Assembly (NCBI GenBank): GCA_900320515.1
Contig: ONSJ01000019.1
Coordinates: 23,842 to 87,841 of the forward strand
Length of the DNA stretch: 64,000 bases
Origin: an uncultured Methanobrevibacter sp.
GTDB lineage: Archaea; Methanobacteriota; Methanobacteria; Methanobacteriales; Methanobacteriaceae
Reading direction: 5' to 3'
The notes beneath the pieces were generated by a model. That model was not told where the DNA came from. It saw only the letters and a list, made by a program, of their open reading frames with translations, and did not search any database. Both the position numbers and the translations under genes were made by a program. The first letter of the stretch is position 1. The number at the start of each line of letters is the position of its first letter. This document shows positions 54,997 to 63,635 of this stretch, in pieces.

Positions 54997-55809
54997 GTGA
55001 TTAGCATTACATTAATATCATTTTTAGGACCAAAAGGAACATTCACTCATGAAGCGGCCGGTATGATTGGAGACGAGCTGATTCCATACTGCACCATTCC
55101 TGCAGTGATGGAAAGCGTGGCAAATGATGAAACCGAATATGGTGTCGTTCCAATCGAAAACTCAATTGAGGGACCTGTTGGCGTGACATTGGATTCCTTG
55201 GCCCATAAGTTCGATTTGAAAATATTCAAGGAAATAATCATTCCGATCAATCAGAATCTGATTGTCAATCCTGGATGTGTGATGGATGACATTGAGGATG
55301 TCTATTCCCATCAGCAGGCTATTGCACAATGTCAGGAATTCATAAGCCGAAATGGAATCCAGCCCCATTATGCCATAAGCACTGCAAATGCCGCCAAGAA
55401 TATCATTGGGGACAAGTCCAAGGCGGCGATAGGTAACGCAAAGGCTGCGGAATTATATGGTTTGGAAATTCTCAAGCCCAACATTCAGGACATGGACAAT
55501 AACGAAACAAGGTTCATTGTCGTTTCAAACAGTGACCACGAACCGACCGGCAGGGACAAGACTTCAATCATTTTTTCCATATATGAGGACCGTCCTGGTG
55601 AACTGTACAATATTTTAGGGATTTTCCAAAAGAATAACATAAACTTGACAAAAATCGAATCCAGGCCATCTAAAAAGGGTTTGGGAAGATATCTGTTTTT
55701 CATTGACTTTTATGGTCATAAAGATGATGCAATTATTAAAGATATTATTGAGGAGATTGATGAAAACACTTATTTTTTAAAAGTTTTAGGTTCCTATCCT
55801 GAATTTTAG
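54997..55809 (+). CDS. pheA: Prephenate dehydratase
   Basis: About 267-270 residues. The catalytic domain starts at FLGPKGTFTHEAA and carries VPIENSIEGPVG and the active-site Thr-Arg in NNETRFIVVS. A C-terminal ACT domain (SIIFSIYEDRPGELYNIL, with KIESRPSKKGLG) gives phenylalanine feedback control. It converts prephenate to phenylpyruvate. No ATG lies near the start: GTG 54997 sits inside a GGGTGATT that looks like the ribosome binding site, and ATT 55006 would be correctly spaced from it. The start is therefore uncertain by three codons. Confidence 0.92.
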   Translation: MISITLISFLGPKGTFTHEAAGMIGDELIPYCTIPAVMESVANDETEYGVVPIENSIEGPVGVTLDSLAHKFDLKIFKEIIIPINQNLIVNPGCVMDDIEDVYSHQQAIAQCQEFISRNGIQPHYAISTANAAKNIIGDKSKAAIGNAKAAELYGLEILKPNIQDMDNNETRFIVVSNSDHEPTGRDKTSIIFSIYEDRPGELYNILGIFQKNNINLTKIESRPSKKGLGRYLFFIDFYGHKDDAIIKDIIEEIDENTYFLKVLGSYPEF

Positions 55810-55870
55810 GTAACATTTAAATTAATGTTTGAATATAACTTAAAGTATAATAATTTCAGGGAGGGTAGGA

Positions 55871-56644
55871 ATGTCAGAAGATAGAGATAAACTTCTTCAA
55901 GTTATGAATAGTTTGGAAGCAGATTATAAGTCTGGCAAGATTTCTGCTGGAAAATACAAATATTTTCGTTCTAAATATGAAGATAAATTAAATTCTATTG
56001 ATGCTATGGAAGCAACTAAGCGTATTAGATCCATGCAGGGTAAATCAACTACCAGAACTAAAAAAAGAAGTAAAAAACCTACCAATTATAAGAAAAAGCA
56101 AGAACAAGATTTAGTTCAAAAGTATATTATAAATCCTAAAAAGGATGATGCAAAATATAATAAAAAGAAAAAGTCCTCAATGAGTAGCGGTACTTTTACA
56201 GCAATAACCTTATTGGTGCTTGTAATTGCATTCGGCGCAGGTGTAGCTTACGGTATCTTTAATTTGGATTCCGAAGCAGTTGCCAATTCCGGTGTTGTTG
56301 CTACTGTTGAAGATACAGCATTCCCTGAAATTGTTGCTGTTGTAAATAATACTACACACACTAATTTTACTGACACTTCAAATTATACTCAGGCTGACAG
56401 CAAGACTACTGACAATGATGACAATCAGGTTGAAACTACAACCACAACTACGACTACGACCACAACTACAACCACTGATGACTCGTCGGACAGTTCTCAA
56501 TCCAGTTCTCAATCCAGTTCCAGTTCATCAAGTGATAGTAGTAGCAGTGATTCCTCAAGTTCGTCGGATAGTGGCAGTGATTCCTCAAGTTCGTCGGATA
56601 GTGGCAGTGATTCCTCAAGTTCAAGTGAGGGGACATCTGGGTAA
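55871..56644 (+). CDS. Membrane protein with basic cytoplasmic part and Thr/Ser/Asp-rich external tail
   Basis: 257 residues. Residues 1-105 are helical and become strongly basic (TKKRSKKPTNYKKKQEQ). One membrane helix follows (TFTAITLLVLVIAFGAGVAYGIF, about 108-130). The outside part has N-glycosylation-like NTT/NYT sites, then a run of 14 Thr and a Ser/Asp-rich tail partly built from 30-bp DNA repeats. No known domain. The tail looks like a glycosylated or flexible wall-spanning stalk. GGGAGGGTAGGA precedes the ATG. Confidence 0.7.
   Translation: MSEDRDKLLQVMNSLEADYKSGKISAGKYKYFRSKYEDKLNSIDAMEATKRIRSMQGKSTTRTKKRSKKPTNYKKKQEQDLVQKYIINPKKDDAKYNKKKKSSMSSGTFTAITLLVLVIAFGAGVAYGIFNLDSEAVANSGVVATVEDTAFPEIVAVVNNTTHTNFTDTSNYTQADSKTTDNDDNQVETTTTTTTTTTTTTTDDSSDSSQSSSQSSSSSSSDSSSSDSSSSSDSGSDSSSSSDSGSDSSSSSEGTSG
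56544..56622 (+). repeat. 30-bp tandem repeat in the Ser/Asp tail
   Basis: Units starting GCAGTGATTCC at 56544, 56574 and 56604: two complete identical 30-bp copies and a partial third. Each full unit encodes ten residues of the Ser/Asp-rich tail, so copy-number change keeps the frame. Confidence 0.8.
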
Positions 56645-56660
56645 TGATTAAGGTGATTTT

Positions 56661-57200
56661 ATGAAAGGTAAAATTTTAAAAGGAAGTATTATAGCAATTA
56701 TTCTCATCATGTTTTTGGTTTCAAGTGTCAGTGCTGAAAATAAGGCAAATGATGAAAAAGTTCTAACTTTATCAAAAGGCGGATTGGTTATAAAATATCC
56801 TTCAGATTGGGGGGTTTCACAGGCCAAATCAAATTATTCAATAATGTCAATTTCAAAACTGGATTCAATAGATTCAGCTGGAGTCGGTCAGGTCAACATT
56901 AACTTTGAGAAAAAGCCGATTGAAGGGGATTTCCACACATTTGTAAATTCCACCTACAACTCCATGCAGTATGATTCTTCATTCAAGCTGGTTTCTTCCG
57001 GTGAATCTGTAATCGGTGATAGGCAGGCAGTTGAATACATCTACACTTCAAATCAGAGTGGTGTGGAACGTGAACACAAGGCTGTTTGGTTTGAAAAAGG
57101 TGGTCAAGCCTATGTTTTATTATATAGTGCCCCATTAAACCAGTTCGAACAGAATTTATACGTATTCGATTATATCCTATCAGATATTCAAATCACTTAA
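56661..57200 (+). CDS. PsbP-like secreted protein
   Basis: 179 residues. A signal peptide (GSIIAIILIMFLVSSVSAEN) is followed by a domain with KGGLVIKYPSDWGVSQ, SSGESVIGDRQAVEYIYTSN and KAVWFEKGGQAYVLLYSAP, the pattern of PsbP-like exported proteins common in methanogens. Function unknown. AAGGTGATTTT precedes the ATG. It is 16 bp downstream of the Ser/Asp-tailed membrane protein, so the two probably form an operon and may act together at the envelope (inference). Confidence 0.75.
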   Translation: MKGKILKGSIIAIILIMFLVSSVSAENKANDEKVLTLSKGGLVIKYPSDWGVSQAKSNYSIMSISKLDSIDSAGVGQVNINFEKKPIEGDFHTFVNSTYNSMQYDSSFKLVSSGESVIGDRQAVEYIYTSNQSGVEREHKAVWFEKGGQAYVLLYSAPLNQFEQNLYVFDYILSDIQIT

Positions 57201-57209
57201 GGTGTTTAA

Positions 57210-57716
57210 ATGATCGTTTTATGTGTTACAGGTAGCATTGCAGCTACCGAATCCATCAAATTGGCACGTGAGCTTAGAAGAAACGGTGTGGAAGTTAAAT
57301 GTTTCATGAGCGATTCCGCATGTGAAATCATTCATCCGAATGCGATGGAATTCGCTACAGGCCATGATGTCGTAACCAAACTGACTGGCAAAATAGAGCA
57401 TGTCAAATATTCCCAGGAAGATTTGATACTTGTCGCTCCGGCCACAGCAAACACCATTTCCAAATTTGCTCATAAGATTGCAGACAATCCCATTTCAACA
57501 TTGCTGATTACCGCCCAGGGCCATGACACTCCGATTATCTTTGTTCCGTCTATGCATGATTCAATGTATCGTGCAGTCAAGGAAAACATCGATAAAATAA
57601 AGGATGAAGGTTCAGCATCTTTCATCAAGCCTAGAATGGATGAGGGCAAAGCAAAATTCCCTTCAAAAGAGGACATAGTTCTTGAATCTTTAAGAACCAT
57701 TAATTTAAATAAATGA
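57210..57716 (+). CDS. coaC: Phosphopantothenoylcysteine decarboxylase (flavoprotein, CoaC)
   Basis: 168 residues. CVTGSIAATESIKLARELRRNGVEV is the HFCD flavoprotein start; HVKYSQEDLILVAPATANTISKFAHKIADN has the PATANT flavin-binding motif; VPSMHDSMY replaces the usual PAMN..M substrate loop. It decarboxylates phosphopantothenoylcysteine in CoA synthesis. In many archaea CoaB and CoaC are one fused protein; here coaB follows in another frame with an ATGA overlap. The 9 bp to the PsbP-like gene suggest the same operon. Confidence 0.85.
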   Translation: MIVLCVTGSIAATESIKLARELRRNGVEVKCFMSDSACEIIHPNAMEFATGHDVVTKLTGKIEHVKYSQEDLILVAPATANTISKFAHKIADNPISTLLITAQGHDTPIIFVPSMHDSMYRAVKENIDKIKDEGSASFIKPRMDEGKAKFPSKEDIVLESLRTINLNK

Positions 57717-58366
57717 TTGGCATGATTAAAGGCAAAAAGATTTTGATAAGTCTTGGGGGGACTTATGAACCTATTGATTCAGTAAGAGGCATTACTAATA
57801 AATCCTCCGGCAAGATGGGTTTGGCTCTTGCAAAGGAAGCATATATACGGGGTGCTGATTTAACATTGGTTGTCGCCAATGTCAGCGTCGAAATCCCTTC
57901 TGTTTTTGATGTCATTCGCGTTGAGACAAGCAGTGAAATGAATGAGGCTATTTTAAGGTTGGTTCCTGATTGTGACATTTTCATATCTGCCGCAGCGGTT
58001 TCAGATTTTGAATTCAGAAAAAAATCAGATAAGAAAATTGATTCTTCCAGTTCTCTTTTTTTAAATTTAAAGCCAACAACTAAAATCATTCGCCAGATTA
58101 AGGACATCAATCCTGATATTTTCCTTGTCGGTTTCAAGGCGGAGTTCAATATTTCAAAAGATGAGATTATTAGCTGTGCCCGCAAACAGATTGCCGATGC
58201 CGGAACGGATCTGGTTATAGCCAATGACATTTCAAAGGAGAATTGTCAGTTCGGATCAGATGACAATGAGGTCCTGATTGTTGACGATGAGGTTTTGACA
58301 GTTCCTCTGGCTTCAAAAAGGGAGATTGCAAAAAGCATTTTTGACGTGATTTCCAAAAAAATATAA
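57713..58366 (+). CDS. coaB: Phosphopantothenate-cysteine ligase (CoaB)
   Basis: 217 residues. KKILISLGGTYEPIDSVRGITNKSSGKMG is the CoaB signature, with SAAAVSDF and a Lys-Pro-Thr-Thr-Lys motif (LNLKPTTKI) for nucleotide binding; GFKAEF and VIANDIS are further matches. It joins phosphopantothenate and cysteine using a nucleotide triphosphate. Start ATG 57713 lies in the ATGA overlap with coaC; the ATG at 57722 is an alternative without its own ribosome binding site. Confidence 0.88.
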   Translation: MIGMIKGKKILISLGGTYEPIDSVRGITNKSSGKMGLALAKEAYIRGADLTLVVANVSVEIPSVFDVIRVETSSEMNEAILRLVPDCDIFISAAAVSDFEFRKKSDKKIDSSSSLFLNLKPTTKIIRQIKDINPDIFLVGFKAEFNISKDEIISCARKQIADAGTDLVIANDISKENCQFGSDDNEVLIVDDEVLTVPLASKREIAKSIFDVISKKI

Positions 58367-58799
58367 GTTCATCTATCTATCTAGACACACTATTCTATTT
58401 TTCAATCTTAACTTCATTTATTTTATAATCATGTTTATTTATTTTAATAGTTTCATGATTTCAATTATTTTAATTAATTGATAAATAGATTATTTTGATA
58501 GTTTTTTCACGACTATTTTTCCATAGCATTGAAATTTTCAGCATGTGGCGAACTGCTTCATATATGTTTCAATTCACAATTGCATTTTAAAATCAATTTT
58601 GTTTTTGCCGTATTATGTCATATATGATGTAAAATTAATTTTATAGATTGTGTTTTAATCAATCAATTTTTTGATTTGTGCTATAAATCTATATGAAAAT
58701 TTAGCTTTAATGGAGTAATACTTTTTTAATTAAAAACAGTAAATTAATCTTTTAAAAAAAGTTTTTTTAAAATTAGTTTTAAATAAAAATAAGTTCATG

Positions 58800-58851
58800 C
58801 CTTTAGGTATGAGTTAAATGGAGTGATTAATAGAGTGAATCAACCTAAAGG
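58800..58851. repeat. Inverted repeat in the intergenic region
   Basis: CCTTTAGGT (58800-58808) and ACCTAAAGG (58843-58851) are perfect 9-bp complements around a 34-nt loop. It could be a structured RNA element or a protein site; nothing else identifies it. Confidence 0.45.
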
Positions 58852-58923
58852 ACGTTTCAATGAACTTTTATTTTATTTGCATTAGCAATTATAATATTTA
58901 ATTTTATAGTATAAAAAGCTATC

Positions 58924-59003
58924 TAAGTAATACTTTTTGGCTTTTTCAAAGTTTTTTCTTATATTGGCAATGCATTATTGCCTTTTTTGTAGTGGCCTTG
59001 TTT
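58924..59003 (+). repeat. Direct repeat copy A with terminator-like hairpin
   Basis: Begins TAAGTAATACTTTTTGGC and includes GGCAAT-GCATT-ATTGCC followed by six Ts (58966-58988), a good forward-strand terminator hairpin. A related copy lies at 62946-63025 on the other side of the peptidase-adhesin gene, in the same orientation. Confidence 0.65.
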
Positions 59004-59348
59004 TGGAATTTGGTTAATTTTAAAAAATTTATTTTGAGTTTTCCTTTAATATTTTGCTGATTTTGATTTGAACTTTTACATGTTCCTGATTTGGATAGTT
59101 TGTGTTGTAAAATTATTGATTGTTAATTCGATATGGATAAATTTTTTGATGTTTTCAATTGGGTAATTTTTATGGTGGTGATATTTGTTTGGGTATTGTG
59201 GGAATACGTTTTTGGCTATTGCCGTAGTTCATTTCTTTTTGGCAATGCCTTGAAAAATTAAATTGTTTTAAACTTTTTAATTTTTATTTTCACTTTATAA
59301 ATTTGTTGGTTTCTCTTTATATTTTTTTATTATGATTTAAAAAAATAA

Positions 59349-59373
59349 AAAATAGATGGAATTCATCTATTTT
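59349..59373 (-). terminator. Terminator of the peptidase-adhesin gene
   Basis: AAAATAGATG (59349-59358) pairs with CATCTATTTT (59364-59373) around GAATT. On the reverse strand it covers the stop codon and is followed by a T-rich run. Confidence 0.75.
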
Positions 59374-62300
59374 AATTTAACTGTTGTTTTTATTGTATCT
59401 TTGAGGTAAGTCACTTTGACAGTGTAGGTTTTGCTTTTCCTGAGCTTTTTGATAACTTTTTTGTTCAATGTTTTTTGTGCAATTCCTTTGGAGTTGGTTT
59501 TGACCTTGTAGGTTTTGCCGTTGAACTTGAAAGTTATCTGTTTACCTTTTACAAGTTTGCCGTTGATTTTAAGTTTTGCTTTCAATGTAAATTTCTTGGC
59601 AGTCTTTTTGATAGTCACTTTACTTGCGCTCAATACGTGCTTTACGGTAACGGTGTTTTTGTAGGTTTTGCCGTTGAATGTGGTTGTCATTGTGTATTTT
59701 CCAGGAACCTCTGTTATTTTTATTTTTGCTATTCCGTTTTTGTTTGTTTTAAACGTACTGGTTTTGCCGTTGATTTTAAAGGTAACTGAAGCACCGACTG
59801 CGGCTACTTTGCCATTTTCAGAAACCACCTTGACAGTGAAATAAGATCCTCCACTGTAATCAACTTTAATGTTCTTGCTGTTGATGACTTTGCAGGTGCT
59901 TAAATTCAATTTAACAGTGACATTGTTTTGATATGTGTGATTGTTGTAGGTAGTTTCAATAGAATAAAGTCCTGGAGCTTCATTAATCTCCAATTTGGCA
60001 ATTCCGTCATGATTTGTTAGAACTGTTATTGTATTTCTGTTGATTGTGAAGTTAACGGATGCTCCTGCACCTACGTTTCGACCATCACCAGTCATGACTT
60101 TAACTGAAAAAGATGATCCGCTACCATAATCAATACTGATATCATTATTGTCAACTATAACACTATCATCAGAGACAGTATAGACCTTAAGGCAAACGGT
60201 CTTGTTTTTTAAAGTGATATCGCTCCATGTACTGCCGTTGGCACTTACAAATGACATTCCATGAATATAATGATTTCTTGAGTGTGCTTCATAAGGAATG
60301 GCATTGCTTTTAAAGACAACTTTAAACTTGTCTCCTTTTTTAACGGGAACATAATTGCTTAAGACAATTGTCCGGTATCCTGCAAACTCACTTATGCCAC
60401 TTTGAGAGTAGACCAGATTTGTGTTCACGTAAATGTCAAAGGAATAATTGATGCCTGGCTGGTTGAAGAATGTTCCAACACTGGCAATCAAATCATCATA
60501 CTCTGCAGTGAATTCATTGCAATATTGGGTATAATTACTGTCAAAATCATATAAACCGGTTAAATCAGTCTGGTAATTTACATGGTAATCAATAGCATTA
60601 GTGAAAATGCAGGCCGTGAAAGGATAAATAATGCCGGTATCCGAATCAGGGGTGAAAAATGATTTTTCATAGTAGGATAAGTAGAAATATCCTTCATCTC
60701 CCCAGTCGGTTCCCCAACTGTTTTTGACAATCCATGCGCCATTTCCAGGAGGAGTAATTAAAAAGTTATCTGTAGAGTAGTTATCATCCCATCCGATGAT
60801 GGCAACGCCATGTGTTGGTGAAAGTGATTCATTAGTATATTGTGCAGAAGTTTTTTCATTGTAATATGGTTCGTCGTTACTGCTTGCATAACTAATTGAA
60901 ACTGCACCATAATTTAAAATTGCTTTTTTAACCTCCCCTACATAATCGGTTGCATTCGGCATGATGAAGTAAGCATCCTGAAGGCGTGTCTTATTTGCAC
61001 TATCAACAAAAACAGATAATTTTCCAACCTCGTCATATTCATCATCTTTTTCACTGACACTCAACCAATTGATAACATTAGCCAGAGCCAAATAATCAAT
61101 ACCTCCTTCATCAGATGTTAAAAATCCAAACTCAGAGTATCTTATTTGGAGATTTTGGATATAATTTTCGGAGATATCATATCTTATGCCTGTTGCTTTT
61201 AAAAATGCAGTTTCCAATGCTTCTCCAAAAGCAAATGTCCAGCAGGCACCCGCCCTACCTTGATTTTTAACCGGGGAAACCCATCCCCAATCACGCAAAT
61301 CAAACCGTGACGGAAGAGAGCCAACATTGATTGTATTATTGATCAATGTCAAATTCAATCCGGGATTTGCAAAAGATAGCGGAGCATAAAATGTCTGATT
61401 GGTGATTATGCTGTCATTGTTATACACATTACTGTTGAGATTGCACACATTTTTGTCGAAATCCGTGAAAATTGCATTTGTATTGTTTGCAAATATGCAG
61501 TTGGTGATATTATACCATGATTCGCAGGCATATATTGCATTTGCCATATGTGCTGAGTTATTGATGAATCTGGAATTGACCAATGTCATATTGCCCATAT
61601 CACAGACTATTGCACCACCATAACTGTTAGGATAGTCATCACAGAGCTGATTTGAATCAAAAATACAATTATCAATTGTGCTATTGGTAAATGAGACATA
61701 AATCCCTCCTCCAATATGGGCTTTATTGTCTGTGAAGTTGGAATTTCTCAAGATTAGATTTCCTCCCAATTGAATATATGCACCGCCAATCCTGGATGAA
61801 GCATTGTCAAACACGCAATCGATTATGGTTGCATTGCATGACTTAATTCCATAATCTACCATTATGGCACCGGCATTCTTAAATGATTTGGTGTTGATGA
61901 ATTCACATCCTTTGATATAGGAGTTACCTGACCACTTTATGGCAATCGCTCCTGCACTAATATTGGCAGTCAAATTAACGAATCTGGAATTGATGATTGA
62001 AGATTCAGAATTTTCAAAATATAGTGCCGGCGCATAAGCAGAGGATATGTTTATAAAATCCACATTATCAATGATTGCCTTGGAACTTGAAGCATAGATT
62101 TGGCCATATTTATTTGGTATGCTTGAAGTGACAAATGAGTTGCAGACATTTAATGTGGTGTTCCTTGAATATATTGATGAACCTCTTTCAGCATAATTGT
62201 CAATGAAGCGAGAGTTATTGCAATAAATTATAGCATTCTTCTGGAAAATTGCTCCGCCTGATTCACTAGCATTGTTGTTGATGAAAGTTACATTGTTCAA

Positions 62301-62777
62301 TGTGAGTTGTCCATTTGAATATATTGCTCCGCCCATGTCTGAATTACCGTTGATGAATACAAGATTGTTTATTGTTACATTGTTTGCCGTAATATTGAAT
62401 ATTCTAGCAATTCCGGCTCCGTTGATGGTGTGTCCTTGTCCGTCAACAGTGAAATCGGCTTTGCTGATTATAATTCCATTTGTATAATTTGTATCGTTTT
62501 CAGGATTATAAGTGTAATTTTTTGTTAATTGTATTGTGTCAGTTGTCGAGTTTGCAATTTCAGTATTTAAAGTTGAAAAATCGCTAACTTCATTTTCTCC
62601 ATTCGATAGTATTTCTTCAGTATTTATATCGTTGTCTTGTGCTATTATTTCATCAGCATTAATACTGTTATCCTGCTTTATTATTTCAGCAGTTGCATTG
62701 TTGTCTGCTGCACTTATGCAAGATAAAGTGAGTAAGGCAAATAAAATAATTGTAGCTAATATGACTTTATGCCTAAT
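59367..62777 (-). CDS. Adhesin-like protein with papain-family (C1) cysteine peptidase domain, ATT start
   Basis: 1136 residues from ATT 62777. No ATG, GTG or TTG lies between the strong GGAGGAG (62784-62790) and the signal peptide (HKVILATIILFALLTLSCISAAD); ATT is 6 nt from it. The first internal ATG, at 62336, would remove the signal peptide. Beta-helix repeats (about 110-480) are followed by a C1A peptidase: Gln506 and Cys512 (NQGRAGACWTF), His656 (THGVAIIGW) and Asn686 (KNSWG), so the catalytic set is complete. Then come a beta-rich domain and two or three Ig-like units with a Lys-rich end (KVTYLKDTIKTTVKLK). A surface protease with host, partner or self-processing targets is inferred. 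Confidence 0.85.
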   Translation of the reverse strand: MRHKVILATIILFALLTLSCISAADNNATAEIIKQDNSINADEIIAQDNDINTEEILSNGENEVSDFSTLNTEIANSTTDTIQLTKNYTYNPENDTNYTNGIIISKADFTVDGQGHTINGAGIARIFNITANNVTINNLVFINGNSDMGGAIYSNGQLTLNNVTFINNNASESGGAIFQKNAIIYCNNSRFIDNYAERGSSIYSRNTTLNVCNSFVTSSIPNKYGQIYASSSKAIIDNVDFINISSAYAPALYFENSESSIINSRFVNLTANISAGAIAIKWSGNSYIKGCEFINTKSFKNAGAIMVDYGIKSCNATIIDCVFDNASSRIGGAYIQLGGNLILRNSNFTDNKAHIGGGIYVSFTNSTIDNCIFDSNQLCDDYPNSYGGAIVCDMGNMTLVNSRFINNSAHMANAIYACESWYNITNCIFANNTNAIFTDFDKNVCNLNSNVYNNDSIITNQTFYAPLSFANPGLNLTLINNTINVGSLPSRFDLRDWGWVSPVKNQGRAGACWTFAFGEALETAFLKATGIRYDISENYIQNLQIRYSEFGFLTSDEGGIDYLALANVINWLSVSEKDDEYDEVGKLSVFVDSANKTRLQDAYFIMPNATDYVGEVKKAILNYGAVSISYASSNDEPYYNEKTSAQYTNESLSPTHGVAIIGWDDNYSTDNFLITPPGNGAWIVKNSWGTDWGDEGYFYLSYYEKSFFTPDSDTGIIYPFTACIFTNAIDYHVNYQTDLTGLYDFDSNYTQYCNEFTAEYDDLIASVGTFFNQPGINYSFDIYVNTNLVYSQSGISEFAGYRTIVLSNYVPVKKGDKFKVVFKSNAIPYEAHSRNHYIHGMSFVSANGSTWSDITLKNKTVCLKVYTVSDDSVIVDNNDISIDYGSGSSFSVKVMTGDGRNVGAGASVNFTINRNTITVLTNHDGIAKLEINEAPGLYSIETTYNNHTYQNNVTVKLNLSTCKVINSKNIKVDYSGGSYFTVKVVSENGKVAAVGASVTFKINGKTSTFKTNKNGIAKIKITEVPGKYTMTTTFNGKTYKNTVTVKHVLSASKVTIKKTAKKFTLKAKLKINGKLVKGKQITFKFNGKTYKVKTNSKGIAQKTLNKKVIKKLRKSKTYTVKVTYLKDTIKTTVKLK

Positions 62778-62945
62778 AAAAATCTCCTCCTATAAGTTTA
62801 AAAATTATTTTTTATATTATATATTTGTTTAAATAATATAAATTTATTTAAATATATTTTTTAAAATCATGATAAAGTTATATGCTGTATGTGATATGGA
62901 TTATTAGAGTAGTGAGATTGCAAAAGATTGATATATTTTGATAAG

Positions 62946-63025
62946 TAAGTAATACTTTTTGGCAATTTTATAGTAATTTTTCTTGTATTGACAATGCATT
63001 ATTGCTTTTTTTGTACTTGCCTTAT
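62946..63025 (+). repeat. Direct repeat copy B
   Basis: The same 18-bp start (TAAGTAATACTTTTTGGC) as copy A, then TTTTTCTT(A/G)TATTG and the shared CAATGCATTATTGC, TTTTTTGTA and GCCTT blocks in the same order and spacing. The hairpin is weaker here because GGCAAT has become GACAAT. Confidence 0.65.
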
Positions 63026-63422
63026 TTGCAGCAATATAAAAAAAGAAGTAACAAATTCTAAAAGTTCATTTAGGATATTTTTCGATTCAATGTAATATTA
63101 ATTTTTCATTTAATTTGCCCATTTCCACTTAAATGTAAAATATAAAGGATATTGGTCAAATAAAAGGATAAATTAAATTAATTTTGGAAAATAGTTATTT
63201 ATATCCAATTTATTTAATTATGGCCGATTTTACAATGATATTTGTTTTGAATATTTCTTTTATCTAAATGCCATGGCCTCTTCAAGGTCATGGATGAATT
63301 GCACTATTGGGTGTACTATCTTTTTTATTTATTTTTTTGCGTTTATTTTTTATTTTGTGTTTTTTGGTGGATTTTTTAGGTCATGAATTTTTTTCAGTAT
63401 ACTTTTTTTATGGATTTTTAAT

Positions 63423-63479
63423 AATTGCTTGGAGTATGAAAAATTGTTTTGGGTTTGAAAAATTGCTCTGAGTTCGTTA
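63423..63479 (+). repeat. 19-bp imperfect tandem repeat
   Basis: AATTG recurs at 63423, 63442 and 63461 in units such as AATTGCTTGGAGTATGAAA, three copies with a period of 19 bp, ending 5 bp before the promoter module. Confidence 0.55.
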
Positions 63480-63483
63480 TTTG

Positions 63484-63522
63484 ATTACTTTTCAAATGCT
63501 CTCTCTCATTTTTTATATAGGA
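63484..63522 (+). promoter_or_regulatory. Shared promoter module, copy 3 (upstream of tnpB-type gene)
   Basis: ATTACTTTTCAAATGCTCTCT as at hjc, with an extra CT, then TTATATAGG. The next start codon is about 115 bp away, so the leader would be about 90 nt, unlike the short leaders of the other two copies. Confidence 0.6.
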
Positions 63523-63635
63523 GTAATTATAATTCAATTAAATGTGATTTTAATTATTGTTTTAAAAAAGAGTAGATGTTTTCCATTTTTTTTAGAGATA
63601 GTATTATATGATGGACTGGAGGAAATGTGATTTTT

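Larger units (their letters stand above)
58367..59348. other. 980-bp AT-rich intergenic region
   Basis: No credible coding frame on either strand. It contains an inverted repeat (58800-58851), the direct repeat copy with a terminator-like hairpin (58924-59003), and a possible third decayed copy (about 59194-59240, with GTTTTTGGCTATTGCC and TTTTTGGCAATGCC). The remainder is low-complexity T-rich sequence downstream of coaB and the reverse-strand adhesin. Confidence 0.6.
62778..63635. other. 860-bp AT-rich intergenic region before the tnpB-type gene
   Basis: Holds the reverse-strand adhesin promoter and ribosome binding site, direct repeat copy B, a hairpin at 63271-63293 (CCATGGCCT/AGGTCATGG, one mismatch), a 19-bp tandem repeat at 63423-63479 and the third promoter module. 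No coding frame is evident, and no tnpA-like transposase gene. Confidence 0.6.

Noticed and set aside
63271..63293. CCATGGCCT/AGGTCATGG hairpin as the end of an insertion sequence
   Set aside because: No matching end, target duplication or second copy can be seen in the window, so it is only noted within the intergenic region.
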